From the NCBI RefSeq assembly GCF_000526775.1, contig NZ_JAGS01000001.1:2542001-2606000 (forward strand): 64,000 nt of DNA, written 5' to 3'. The notes beneath the pieces were generated by a model. The model saw only the letters and a program-made list of their open reading frames with translations, was not told the origin of the DNA and searched no databases. Position numbers and translations under genes: made by a program. Shown piece after piece: positions 9,264 to 17,367 of this stretch; the first letter of the stretch is position 1; each line of letters starts with the position of its first letter. Source of the stretch: Ruminococcus albus AD2013 (GTDB taxonomy: Bacteria > Bacillota > Clostridia > Oscillospirales > Ruminococcaceae).

Positions 9264-9782
9264 TTACTTGCCTGCTTTCGGCGCAACGAACATTACCAGG
9301 CTGCGCCCCTCCATCTTGGAAGGCTTATCAACAACTCCCACCTCGGATACAGCTTCCTTGAACTTCACCAGCAGTTCTTCACCGAACTGGGGGTGTGCAA
9401 CGGTACGCTTACGGAATCTTACGGACACCTTCAGCTTATCTCCGCCCTTGAGGAACTTTATCGCCTGATTCACCTTAGTCTCAAAATCGTGGGTGTCGAT
9501 AGTAGAGGACATTCTTATTTCCTTTATCTCGATGACCTTCTGATTCTTTCTCTGCTCCTTCTCACGCTTCTGCTGCTCAAACAGGAACTTACCGTAATCC
9601 ATTATCTTGCAGACAGGCGGTGTAGCCTGCGGCGCGATCTTAACCAGATCCAGGTCTTTTTCAAATGCGATCTTCAATGCTTCCTCCGCACTGAGTATAC
9701 CGAGCTGTGCTCCGTCAACGTCGATGACTCTGAGCTCCTTGTCTCTGATCTCTTCGTTGAGCTGATGTTCTTTGCTGCTAAT
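9264..9782 (-). CDS. infC: Translation initiation factor IF-3, with an ATT start codon
   Basis: IF-3 keeps ribosomal subunits apart and checks the start codon. The N-terminal domain has HQLNEEIRDKELRVIDVDG, the linker has RKNQKVIEIKEIRM, and the C-terminal domain has GDKLKVSVRFRKRT. I place the start at ATT 9782-9780: GGAGGTG lies eight bases before it, while the in-frame TTG at 9788 is only two bases from the ribosome site. An ATT start is a classical feature of infC, used because IF-3 discriminates against it and so limits its own synthesis. The resulting protein has 172 residues. Confidence 0.95.
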   Translation of the reverse strand: MSSKEHQLNEEIRDKELRVIDVDGAQLGILSAEEALKIAFEKDLDLVKIAPQATPPVCKIMDYGKFLFEQQKREKEQRKNQKVIEIKEIRMSSTIDTHDFETKVNQAIKFLKGGDKLKVSVRFRKRTVAHPQFGEELLVKFKEAVSEVGVVDKPSKMEGRSLVMFVAPKAGK

Positions 9783-9795
9783 AGTCAAGCACCTC

Positions 9796-9942
9796 CAAAA
9801 TAAAAATTAAACGGGCACAGAACGCTCCGTACCCGTAATGATATCAATATCAGGCAGCTGACTGCCTTGTATTTATCACTGCGACCTTTTCGCTGCCCGC
9901 AGGCGCTCGAGGTGAGAACGGAATAGTTCTGCTTTGTTTACT
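9796..9942 (-). promoter_or_regulatory. infC leader with attenuator hairpin, L20-leader type
   Basis: The roughly 150-base leader ahead of infC has several hairpins on the minus strand. One is GGCAG-TCAG-CTGCC. The last, at 9811-9836, is an 11-bp stem starting ACGGGTACGGA and ending in CCCGT, followed by a T-rich tract at 9796-9810 just before the ribosome site. This has the shape of a transcription attenuator. In Firmicutes the same operon is controlled by L20 binding to such a leader. The L20 link is inferred from position and shape. Confidence 0.65.
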
Positions 9943-9947
9943 GATTA

Positions 9948-9976
9948 ATTATATCACCCTTGCCGACATTTGTCAA
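9948..9976 (-). promoter_or_regulatory. Sigma-A type promoter of infC-rpmI-rplT
   Basis: On the minus strand a consensus TTGACA (9971-9976) and TATAAT (9948-9953) are separated by exactly 17 bases. Transcription would begin near 9941, giving the attenuator leader. Confidence 0.9.
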
Positions 9977-10111
9977 GGGGCATTTGTAAATTTTTTGTTA
10001 TACGCTTTAAATCTCCCGATTTACCAATACAAGTATTTTATCACATCATGTTCTTTCCTGTCAATATATTATGCAGGAATAAATATAGTATATTCGCATC
10101 TATTCTATCAC

Positions 10112-10494
10112 GACGAACTACGACTGACCGTGTCGCCCCTTGCGGGTCGAGTCATCAAAAACGCTTCACTGTTTGATGACGGGCGCGGGCGGTCATTCGC
10201 CCAGCGTGGGTGTGATGGTCAATCATTTTGTGTACCTATAATTTTTTGTGACCGCCCGCTTTTTGACATGGACACTGCTTTTGTGTGCTATTGCTTTGGT
10301 TGTGTTCACATCGCTTTTGCTCCTTGACCGAGAGGCTCTGCCTCTAACCATCAGCTTTGCTGATGGTGTGCTCTCCGCAAGCCTGCTAGCGCGAGGCTTG
10401 ACCGCGCGCTTTATCTCTTTGGCATTCTATCCCAAGTACAGCTAAGTTGTTGCCCTGCCAACAATTATGAATTATGCATTATGAATTATGAATT
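10112..10494 (-). repeat. Structured dispersed element R1, copy B
   Basis: About 380 bp between icd and the infC promoter, read on the minus strand, match copy A at 16937-17317 along their length. It starts with an AT-rich tract of CATAATT units, then TTGTTGGCAGGG and GATAGAATGCCAA. Hairpins follow: CAAGCCT/AGGCTTG, CCATCAGC/GCTGATGG, GAGGCAGAGCCTC. A long stem pairs 10185-10195 with 10249-10259 (GCGGGCGGTCA), and another pairs 10151-10159 with 10172-10180 (GTCATCAAA). The last two differ in sequence from copy A but still pair. No coding frame fits. It may act as RNA, since it lies on the same strand as its neighbours. Confidence 0.75.
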
Positions 10495-10524
10495 GAGAAA
10501 AGCGGAGAGCAGACACTCCCCGCT
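10491..10524 (-). terminator. Intrinsic terminator after icd
   Basis: On the minus strand a 9-bp stem AGCGGGGAG/CTCTCCGCT with a 6-base loop is followed by TTTCTC. It lies 12 bases after the icd stop and just before repeat R1 copy B. Confidence 0.7.
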
Positions 10525-10536
10525 TTATATAATATA

Positions 10537-11751
10537 TTACTTGCCGAGCTTTGCTTTCAGTCTCTCGTCAACTGCTTTCAGGAAGTCCTCTGTGTTGACT
10601 TTCTGCTTGTTCTCCAGCTTCGAGAGCAGATACAGATCACCTGTCATTATGCCGTCTTCGATGGTCTTGATGGTTGCCTTTTCCAGACAATCAGCAAAAT
10701 TAACCAGCTCGGGCAGTTCGTCCAGTTCGCCTCTCTTGCGGAGTGCGCCTGTCCATGCAAACAGTGTTGCAACAGAGTTTGTGGAAGTCTCTTCACCCTT
10801 CAGGTGCTTGTAGTAATGTCTCTGAACTGTGCCGTGTGCAGCCTCGAACTCGTATACACCATCGGGCGATACCAGTACGGAAGTCATCATAGCCAGTGAG
10901 CCGTAAGCAGTAGCTACCATATCGCTCATAACGTCGCCGTCGTAGTTCTTGCAAGCCCAGATGTAGCCGCCGTTGGAACGTACTACTCTTGCAACAGCGT
11001 CATCGATAAGGGTGTAGAAGTACTCAATGCCTGCAGCTTCAAACTTAGCCTTGTACTCATTCTCGAATATCTCATTGAAGATATCCTTGAAAGTGTGGTC
11101 ATATTTCTTGGAGATGGTATCCTTTGTAGCGAACCATACGTCCTGCTTGGTATCCAGCGCAAAGTTGAAAACACTCTTTGCAAAAGAAGCGATAGATGTA
11201 GACTTGTTGTGCATACCCTGTATAACGCCGTCGCACTCGAAGTTGTAGATAGTCTCACGGGTCTCGTTGCCGTCCTTGTCAGTGCATACCAGTTCAGCCT
11301 TGGCACCTGCAGGGCACTTCATCTCAACGTTCTTGTAAACATCGCCGTAAGCGTGACGTGCGATGGTGATAGGCTTTGTCCATGTGGGGATATAGGGAGT
11401 GATGCCCTTAACGAGTATAGGTGTTCTGAAAACAGTACCGTCAAGCATAGCACGGATAGTGCCGTTAGGTGACTTCCACATCTCTTTCAGGTTATACTCA
11501 GTCATTCTTGCAGCGTTAGGTGTTATGGTAGCACACTTAACTGCAACGCCATATTTCTTGGTAGCGTTTGCGGAATCAACAGTTACCTGATCGTTTGTCT
11601 CGTTTCTGTGAACGAGTCCCAGATCATAGTAATCCGACTTGAGATCAACATACGGTGTTATCAGTATGTCCTTTATCTCCTGCCAGATTATTCTTGTCAT
11701 CTCGTCGCCGTCCATCTCGACCAGCGGTGTTTTCATCTGAATCTTAGCCAT
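10537..11751 (-). CDS. icd: NADP-dependent isocitrate dehydrogenase, eukaryote-like type
   Basis: Converts isocitrate to 2-oxoglutarate with NADP. The start MAKIQMKTPLVEMDGDEMTR, the substrate region KSPNGTIRAMLDGTVFR, and GSLAMMTSVLVSPDG followed by EAAHGTVQRHY mark the homodimeric type II family shared with eukaryotes. The ATG at 11751 has AAGGAGGG upstream; a longer in-frame start at 11811 lacks one and adds an unrelated tail. About 404 residues is usual. Aconitase lies upstream on the same strand, so the pair supplies 2-oxoglutarate for glutamate synthesis. Confidence 0.95.
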   Translation of the reverse strand: MAKIQMKTPLVEMDGDEMTRIIWQEIKDILITPYVDLKSDYYDLGLVHRNETNDQVTVDSANATKKYGVAVKCATITPNAARMTEYNLKEMWKSPNGTIRAMLDGTVFRTPILVKGITPYIPTWTKPITIARHAYGDVYKNVEMKCPAGAKAELVCTDKDGNETRETIYNFECDGVIQGMHNKSTSIASFAKSVFNFALDTKQDVWFATKDTISKKYDHTFKDIFNEIFENEYKAKFEAAGIEYFYTLIDDAVARVVRSNGGYIWACKNYDGDVMSDMVATAYGSLAMMTSVLVSPDGVYEFEAAHGTVQRHYYKHLKGEETSTNSVATLFAWTGALRKRGELDELPELVNFADCLEKATIKTIEDGIMTGDLYLLSKLENKQKVNTEDFLKAVDERLKAKLGK

Positions 11752-11834
11752 AAAAATAGCCCTCCTTACTAATTTGCAAACAGCAGGGGCGCACCCCACC
11801 GTATTTCCCATATTATCTTAAAACAGATCAGCCG

Positions 11835-12017
11835 TCAGCTCAGCTTTCCGTTGCAGCCATAAGTCGAAAGCATTACCACAACCACCATAATGCCCCATAC
11901 TACTCTTACGATCGCATGATAAAATTTCTTATCCCTGTTTGGCATGATCTTTTCGACAACCAGCCTTATTATACCGACTATCACAAGACAGATCAGCAAA
12001 ATCACAATTACTCTCAT
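11835..12017 (-). CDS. Small two-helix membrane protein
   Basis: Sixty residues: one hydrophobic helix at about 2-23, a polar turn MPNRDKKFYHA, and a second helix at about 36-52. It resembles the 58-residue protein at 13125-13301, which has the same helix-PN-basic turn-helix layout. The gene follows the 12024-13100 gene by six bases and probably belongs to the same transcript. No domain is recognised. Confidence 0.6.
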   Translation of the reverse strand: MRVIVILLICLVIVGIIRLVVEKIMPNRDKKFYHAIVRVVWGIMVVVVMLSTYGCNGKLS

Positions 12018-12023
12018 AATGTT

Positions 12024-13100
12024 CTACAATCCTCGTGCAGCCCTGCGCATCGCTGCAAAAACCATGGTAACAAATATCGCCGCCACTACGAAGAACACGG
12101 TTGCGACAGCGAATGGCACCATTTTATGGAAACATTCCTTTGCAGGACGTGCAAGCGTCTTTCTCAGTTTAATAAATTCAGCTATTAAAGCACCTACACC
12201 GCCAAGCACTATGCCCACCGGCAGCATAGGGATATCATCATTAACAAAAGGCAGAAGACTCAGCAGCCATGTTACAACCAGTCCGCCGAGTATGCCTATC
12301 TCCACCGCACCCATCACCATGGATTCGCTGATGGAGTAGTTCTCTTTCCCGTTATAGCGGATTATCGCGCCGATAACGCCGCCTATCCCCCAGGGTATCA
12401 TGAGGTCTGCGCCTTTTGCACCAAAGCAGTAAAATGCGCCCAGCATAGCCGCAGATGTGAGTATATACCACACCGCAGTCTTTATCATACCGATTATCTC
12501 ACTCGGATCACCCGAGTAATTACCGTTATTTTTCAAAAACGTTGTAAAGAACAGTGCTTTATGGATATTCTCATCACGGGCTTCATTGATGCTGTCACGG
12601 GCTTTCAGACCGCGTATCAGCGCAGTGGTCTCTTCCTGCCACTTGTCATACTGCTCATATACCGAACCCGCGTAGCTGTCCTTCTCCTCGGGTATCTCAC
12701 CCTCATATGAATCCTTAGTGCCGTAGCCCTTATCTTTTTTCAGACCGTCTTCGATCCACTGTTCATACTCGGTAAGCTGTTTTTCCTGTACGGGAGGTTT
12801 GTTCTCCTCCATCTCCTTTATCTTTTCCTCAAAGAATTCTTCGTCCAATCTGATATCATCAGTGCCGAAAAGCTTGCTCATCTTATCGTCGCGGGTCGTT
12901 CCCAGCTCGACCTTGCCGTCAGCCAGCGAAGCTATATTCTCTTCGGGCTTTTTCATCCTTGCACGGCTGATGCTTTTCGCAGGGATATCTCCCATTTCCT
13001 TTATTTTCTCTTCAAAGTATTCATCGTCAAGCGGCATATCGTCTGTACCCATAAGGTCAGCCATATCCACCCGGCGCCTGCTCATCTTACTATCGGGCAT
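12024..13100 (-). CDS. Membrane protein with two copies of a GTDD...FEEKIKEM motif
   Basis: About 358 residues. The cytoplasmic N-terminal half holds two copies of a short linear motif: MGTDDMPLDDEYFEEKIKEM near residue 17 and FGTDDIRLDEEFFEEKIKEM near 83. A charged linker is followed by about five membrane segments in the C-terminal half, among them MVMGAVEIGILGGLVVTWLL and FAVATVFFVVAAIFVTMVF. I chose the ATG at 13100, which has GGAGGG six bases upstream; ATG 13118 overlaps that site. The flanking genes are small membrane proteins related to each other. The function is unknown; the repeated motif could be a docking peptide. Confidence 0.75.
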   Translation of the reverse strand: MPDSKMSRRRVDMADLMGTDDMPLDDEYFEEKIKEMGDIPAKSISRARMKKPEENIASLADGKVELGTTRDDKMSKLFGTDDIRLDEEFFEEKIKEMEENKPPVQEKQLTEYEQWIEDGLKKDKGYGTKDSYEGEIPEEKDSYAGSVYEQYDKWQEETTALIRGLKARDSINEARDENIHKALFFTTFLKNNGNYSGDPSEIIGMIKTAVWYILTSAAMLGAFYCFGAKGADLMIPWGIGGVIGAIIRYNGKENYSISESMVMGAVEIGILGGLVVTWLLSLLPFVNDDIPMLPVGIVLGGVGALIAEFIKLRKTLARPAKECFHKMVPFAVATVFFVVAAIFVTMVFAAMRRAARGL

Positions 13101-13124
13101 GATATCCCTCCGTTTCATAATTCT

Positions 13125-13301
13125 TTAACGTGTTAGTGCCAGTATCAGACCTGTAGCAAGAAGTATGATACTTGCGATTATCTTTATCCTGTTCATGTAC
13201 CATGTGCTGCTCTTGTTCGGGAAAATCAGTTTTAGTACGATGAATATAACACCGCAAAGCACCAATGCTATTATAATAGCCGGCATTCTGTTTACACCCA
13301 T
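13125..13301 (-). CDS. Small two-helix membrane protein, related to 11835-12017
   Basis: About 58 residues, starting MGVNRMPAIIIALVLCGV, with a turn FPNKSSTWYMNRIK and a second helix to the end. The ATG at 13301 has GGAGG seven bases before it; the longer open frame to 13352 has no such site. The same architecture as the protein at 11835-12017 suggests duplication around the larger membrane gene between them. Function unknown. Confidence 0.6.
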   Translation of the reverse strand: MGVNRMPAIIIALVLCGVIFIVLKLIFPNKSSTWYMNRIKIIASIILLATGLILALTR

Positions 13302-13382
13302 TTCTGTTCCTCCACGACCAGCATTATCGTTTTCTCTGGCAGACCATCGCACCTGCGATAGCCCGTCACAAAAAACATCACA

Positions 13383-13405
13383 TCTGCGGGACGATACGCC
13401 CCGCA
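13383..13405 (-). terminator. Possible terminator hairpin after aconitase
   Basis: A CTGCGGG/CCCGCAG stem with a 9-base loop lies 22 bases after the aconitase stop. A T-run follows only after about eight bases, so termination is uncertain. Confidence 0.4.
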
Positions 13406-13427
13406 GACCGATCTATTATCTTCTATA

Positions 13428-15368
13428 TTACTTGGAGAGCTGCTCTCTTGTGTAGTCAAGCAGACCGCCTGCAAGTATGATATCCTTGGTTCTGCCTGTC
13501 AGTTCGCAGAGAACGGGTATCTCAACATTCTTGGACTTGTTTACAACAGTCAGCTGAGTCTTGCCTGCTTCGATATCAGCGCGTACATTAGCGATCTCGA
13601 TCTCGTCACCCTGCTCGATCTTGTCGTAGTCAGCCTCGTTTACAAATGTCAGAGGAAGTATACCTGCATTGATGAGGTTAGCTCTGTGGATACGTGCAAA
13701 GCTCTTGACAAGTACAGCCTTGATGCCCAGATACAGAGGTGCAAGCGCTGCGTGCTCTCTTGATGAGCCCTGACCGTAGTTTGAACCGCCAACGATGATA
13801 GACTTCTCCATGTTCTTTGCTCTTCTGGGGAAATCCTCGTCGCATACTGTGAAGCAGTGCTGGGATATAGCAGGGATATTCGATCTCAGAGGGAGTATCT
13901 TTGCACCTGCGGGCATGATGTGGTCGGTGGTAATGTTGTCGCCAACCTTCAGTGATACCTGACAGCCTATGCTCTCAACCAGAGGAGCAGTCTCGGGATA
14001 AGGCTTGATGTTGGGTCCTCTCAGTACCTCAACGCTGTCCATATCAGCCTCAGCTACGGGAGGCACTACCATATTGTCGTTTATCTTGAAGTGCTCGGGC
14101 ACCTTGATCTCGGGCATATCGCCGAGAGTTCTGGGGTCTACGAGAACACCTGCAACTGCGGAAGCAGCAGCCAGCTCAGGTGATACCAGATAGATCTGAC
14201 CGTCCTTAGTTCCCGAACGTCCGAGGAAGTTTCTGTTGAAGGTTCTCAGAGAGATACCCTTTGAGTTAGGAGCCTGACCCATACCGATGCAGGGGCCGCA
14301 GGCGGATTCCAGTATTCTTGCACCTGCTGCGATCATATCAGCCAGTGCGCCGTTCTCTGCGATCATGTTCAGCACCTGCTTGGAGCCGGGAGCTATAGCC
14401 AGAGATACATCGGGGTGAACAGTCTTGCCCTTGAGGATATGAGCGACCTTCATCATATCAACATAAGAGGAGTTTGTACATGAACCGATACATACCTGAT
14501 CGATCTTCATGCCGCTGAGTTCCTCTGCCGTCTTGATATTGTCAGGGCTGTGAGGACATGCTGCCATAGGTGTCAGCTTGCTGAGGTCGATGTCGATAAC
14601 TTCATCGTATACAGCGTCATCGTCAGCCTTCAGCTCTGTCCATACCTCCGCTCTCTCCTGTGCTTTCAGGAAGGAAAGTGTGATCTCATCAGAGGGGAAT
14701 ATAGATGTAGTAGCACCCAGCTCAGCGCCCATGTTTGTGATGGTAGCTCTCTCGGGAACGGACAGTGTCTTAACGCCCTCGCCGCAATACTCTATTACCT
14801 TGCCTACGCCACCCTTAACGGAAAGTCTTCTGAGAACTTCCAGTATAACGTCCTTAGCGGATACCCACGCAGACAGCTTGCCTGTCAGGTTCACCTTTAC
14901 GATGTTGGGGTATGTGATGTAGTAAGCGCCGCCGCCCATAGCAACAGCAACATCAAGTCCGCCCGCACCGATAGCGATCATGCCGATACCGCCGCCTGTA
15001 GGAGTATGGCTGTCAGAACCGATAAGGGTCTTGCCGGGGATACCGAATCTTTCAAGATGTACCTGGTGGCAGATACCGTTGCCGGGTCTGGAGAAATAGA
15101 TGCCGTGCTTTTTGCAGACAGAACCGATGAATCTGTGGTCATCAGCGTTCTCAAAGCCCGACTGGAGAGTGTTGTGGTCGATATAAGCCACGCTCTTCTC
15201 GGTCTTTACGCGGGGCACGCCCATAGCCTCATATTCAAGATAAGCCATAGTGCCGGTAGCGTCCTGAGTAAGAGTCTGGTCAATGCGGATACCTATCTCC
15301 TGACCCTTGACGAATTCACCGTCAACGAGGTGCGCTTTAAGAATCTTTTCAGTAAGTGTAAGTCCCAT
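13428..15368 (-). CDS. acn: Aconitate hydratase
   Basis: Interconverts citrate and isocitrate through a 4Fe-4S cluster. Cluster ligands are visible in IDQVCIGSCTNSSYVD and in ESACGPCIGMGQAPNSKG. The swivel domain at the C-terminus carries GGSNYGQGSSREHAALAP. The 646-residue length matches the shorter bacterial aconitase form rather than the 890-residue AcnA. GGAAGG precedes the ATG, and a consensus promoter lies at 15434-15462. With isocitrate dehydrogenase downstream it forms the oxidative branch to 2-oxoglutarate. Confidence 0.95.
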   Translation of the reverse strand: MGLTLTEKILKAHLVDGEFVKGQEIGIRIDQTLTQDATGTMAYLEYEAMGVPRVKTEKSVAYIDHNTLQSGFENADDHRFIGSVCKKHGIYFSRPGNGICHQVHLERFGIPGKTLIGSDSHTPTGGGIGMIAIGAGGLDVAVAMGGGAYYITYPNIVKVNLTGKLSAWVSAKDVILEVLRRLSVKGGVGKVIEYCGEGVKTLSVPERATITNMGAELGATTSIFPSDEITLSFLKAQERAEVWTELKADDDAVYDEVIDIDLSKLTPMAACPHSPDNIKTAEELSGMKIDQVCIGSCTNSSYVDMMKVAHILKGKTVHPDVSLAIAPGSKQVLNMIAENGALADMIAAGARILESACGPCIGMGQAPNSKGISLRTFNRNFLGRSGTKDGQIYLVSPELAAASAVAGVLVDPRTLGDMPEIKVPEHFKINDNMVVPPVAEADMDSVEVLRGPNIKPYPETAPLVESIGCQVSLKVGDNITTDHIMPAGAKILPLRSNIPAISQHCFTVCDEDFPRRAKNMEKSIIVGGSNYGQGSSREHAALAPLYLGIKAVLVKSFARIHRANLINAGILPLTFVNEADYDKIEQGDEIEIANVRADIEAGKTQLTVVNKSKNVEIPVLCELTGRTKDIILAGGLLDYTREQLSK

Positions 15369-15433
15369 AAAAAACTTCCTTCCATTTTTATGATCGAGGT
15401 CGTATGCCCTCTATATATAACAATACATTATTT

Positions 15434-15462
15434 ATTATATACCAGAATGGGTTTTATGTCAA
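15434..15462 (-). promoter_or_regulatory. Sigma-A type promoter of aconitase
   Basis: Minus-strand TTGACA (15457-15462) and TATAAT (15434-15439) with 17 bases between. Transcription would start about 60 bases before the aconitase ATG. Confidence 0.9.
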
Positions 15463-15570
15463 GATAAAAACACGTTCCCGAAGCACTCCTCAGTATTTTT
15501 GGGTATTTCTCACACGGCGGGGGCAGGTGTGTGAAAATTTTTTATATTTTTCTTATGCCGCGTAACAGGT

Positions 15571-15599
15571 TTGACATATATTACATGGTGTGGTATAAT
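15571..15599 (+). promoter_or_regulatory. Sigma-A type promoter for the plus-strand unit at 15621
   Basis: TTGACA (15571-15576) and TATAAT (15594-15599) with a 17-base spacer. The predicted RNA start near 15606 rules out the in-frame starts at 15531 and shortly after, and fixes the gene start at 15621 or just before. Confidence 0.88.
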
Positions 15600-15620
15600 A
15601 TCTTGTGGAAAAATGGGGTG

Positions 15621-16157
15621 ATGACACTGTCGATTATCAAGAAGATGATGAAGATAAGGGCAAGAATACTTATAGTGATACTTTGCATTGTAGCCGTTGT
15701 CATACTGGCGGGGATCCTTGTGCCGAATACAAAGCTCTCGGGTAAGCATTATGACGATCTTGAAAGTTTTCTTGCCGACGGCGGTACATTCAATAGCGAG
15801 GACGAACCGCCGCAGACCTTGCAGGATAACCTCTACCTCCGAAAAACATTGGGTGTGCGCATCGCACTGAGGAGCTATTATGTCCCCGAGGAAATGTTTG
15901 AGGAGTACCTCGCCAAGGAGATAGCAAAACACAGCCAGTCAAAATGGGCAGGCAGACACGCCGAGGACTGTTACGATCCCGAATATGAGCTTGACGATTT
16001 CCCGATGGATCTGCCCTTTGATGAGATCATCGATGATTATATCGGCGATTATACCGTGATAGCGTATTCGCCTAAAAATACAGGTTCAACAGCAAACGGA
16101 CTGCTTTTCAACGATGTCACACACAGGTTCGTTTATTTTAATTTCAGGTCAATGTAA
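15621..16157 (+). CDS. Membrane-anchored protein of unknown function
   Basis: About 178 residues. A basic N-terminus (KKMMKIRAR) is followed by one membrane helix, ILIVILCIVAVVILAGIL, at about residues 14-32, then an extracellular domain of about 145 residues. That domain has acidic stretches and ends VTHRFVYFNFRSM. GTG at 15618 is an alternative start. The promoter at 15571-15599 shows the longer frame cannot be used. hisA follows after 15 bases, so the two are probably co-transcribed. No known family is recognised. Confidence 0.7.
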   Translation: MTLSIIKKMMKIRARILIVILCIVAVVILAGILVPNTKLSGKHYDDLESFLADGGTFNSEDEPPQTLQDNLYLRKTLGVRIALRSYYVPEEMFEEYLAKEIAKHSQSKWAGRHAEDCYDPEYELDDFPMDLPFDEIIDDYIGDYTVIAYSPKNTGSTANGLLFNDVTHRFVYFNFRSM

Positions 16158-16172
16158 CGGAGGTATGAGCGT

Positions 16173-16946
16173 ATGCGATTCAGACCATGTATAGATATCC
16201 ACAACGGCTGTGTAAAGCAGATAGTCGGCGGAAGCCTTGCGGATAAAGGCAATAAAGCACAGGATAATTTCGTATCCGAACAGGACGGAAGCTACTACGG
16301 CGAACTCTACAAAAGCCGCGGGCTGACCGGAGGACACATCATAATCCTGAACCCCGTCGGCAGCGAGTTTTATGAAAAAGATCTACAGCAGGCGTACTCC
16401 GCACTGAGTTCCTTTGAGGGCGGCTTGCAGATAGGCGGAGGTATAAACGACAAAAACGCCGCAGGTTTCCTTGACAAAGGTGCAAGCCATGTTATCGTTA
16501 CAAGTTTCGTTTTCAGGAACGGCGAGATAGATGAACATAACCTCACACTTATGAAAAACGCAGTTGGCAAGGAAAGGCTTGTGCTTGACCTTTCATGCCG
16601 CAAGCGCGGAGAGGATTACTACATTGTCACCGACAGATGGCAGAAGTTCACCGATACCAGACTCTGCCCCGAGACGATCGAACGTCTCAGAAACAGCTGT
16701 GATGAATTCCTTATACACGCAGTAGATGTTGAAGGCAAGGCAAATGGCATCGAGGATGATGTTGCACGTATGCTGGGAGATATCGAAGATATGCCCGCCA
16801 CCTATGCAGGAGGCATATCCTCCTTTGATGACCTTGAAAAGCTTAAAGTGCTGGGCAAAGGCAGGGTGGATTTCACCATAGGAAGCGCCCTCGATATCTT
16901 CGGGGGAAATATGAGTTTTGAAAAAGCAGCACGATTCAATTCATAA
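16173..16946 (+). CDS. hisA: HisA isomerase of the eukaryotic (HIS6) type
   Basis: Catalyses the Amadori rearrangement of ProFAR to PRFAR in histidine synthesis. The sequence follows fungal HIS6 rather than normal bacterial HisA: CIDIHNGCVKQIVGGSL at 6-22, NFVSEQDGSYYGELYK, LQIGGGINDKNAAGFL, LVLDLSCRKRGEDYYIV, EFLIHAVDVEG, and FTIGSALDIFGGN near the end. Both catalytic aspartates (CIDIHNG and HAVDVEG) are present. No other his genes are in the window. GGAGG precedes the ATG. The last codons and the TAA fall inside repeat R1 copy A. Confidence 0.92.
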   Translation: MRFRPCIDIHNGCVKQIVGGSLADKGNKAQDNFVSEQDGSYYGELYKSRGLTGGHIIILNPVGSEFYEKDLQQAYSALSSFEGGLQIGGGINDKNAAGFLDKGASHVIVTSFVFRNGEIDEHNLTLMKNAVGKERLVLDLSCRKRGEDYYIVTDRWQKFTDTRLCPETIERLRNSCDEFLIHAVDVEGKANGIEDDVARMLGDIEDMPATYAGGISSFDDLEKLKVLGKGRVDFTIGSALDIFGGNMSFEKAARFNS

Positions 16947-17317
16947 TTCATAATGCATAATTCATAATTGTTGGCAGGGAGATAACGTTGCTGTACTTAG
17001 GATAGAATGCCAAGGAGAAGAGCTTTGGGTCAAGCCTTTCGCGAAAGGCTTGCGGAGAGCACACCATCAGCAAAGCTGATGGTTAGAGGCAGAGCCTCTC
17101 GGTCAAGGCACAAAAGCGACGCGGCAACAATCAAGCAATAGCAGACTATCTCCCGACCATACGGCGCGGGCAATACCAAAATCCCGAGCGTAAGCAAATC
17201 TTTGACACCCGCACAAACTAAGTGCGTAAATATTGCCCGCGCTCGTCGTCAAACAGCGACAGTGCCTTTGACGACTCGACCCGAACGTAGAGAGGGGCGT
17301 CACCCCCGCAGTACGTC
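16937..17317 (+). repeat. Structured dispersed element R1, copy A
   Basis: About 380 bp between hisA and the thioesterase, matching copy B (10112-10494) read on the opposite strand. The first 34 bases, built from CATAATT units, are identical in the two. Shared hairpins are CAAGCCTTT/AAAGGCTTG, CCATCAGC/GCTGATGG and GAGGCAGAGCCTC. A 12-bp stem pairs 17164-17175 with 17231-17242 (GCGCGGGCAATA), and GTCGTCAAA at 17245-17253 pairs with 17267-17275. In copy B those stems have different bases that still pair. No gene is seen. In both copies the element lies just after a gene and on that gene's strand. Confidence 0.75.
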
Positions 17318-17367
17318 AAAAAGAACGTCCGAACAAACGGCACTCAACAGAAAGAAGGAACATAAAA

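Noticed and set aside
10112..10494. R1 and R2 as insertion sequences
   Set aside because: No transposase frame, terminal inverted repeats or target duplications were found; only the palindromes and hairpins described.
14550..15467. 305-codon frame antisense to aconitase, and similar long antisense frames in thrS (43832-45289), murA (53415-54548), topA (4864-5622) and murF (59671-60768)
   Set aside because: These are shadows of strongly coding genes on the other strand; they have no ribosome sites and no recognisable domains.
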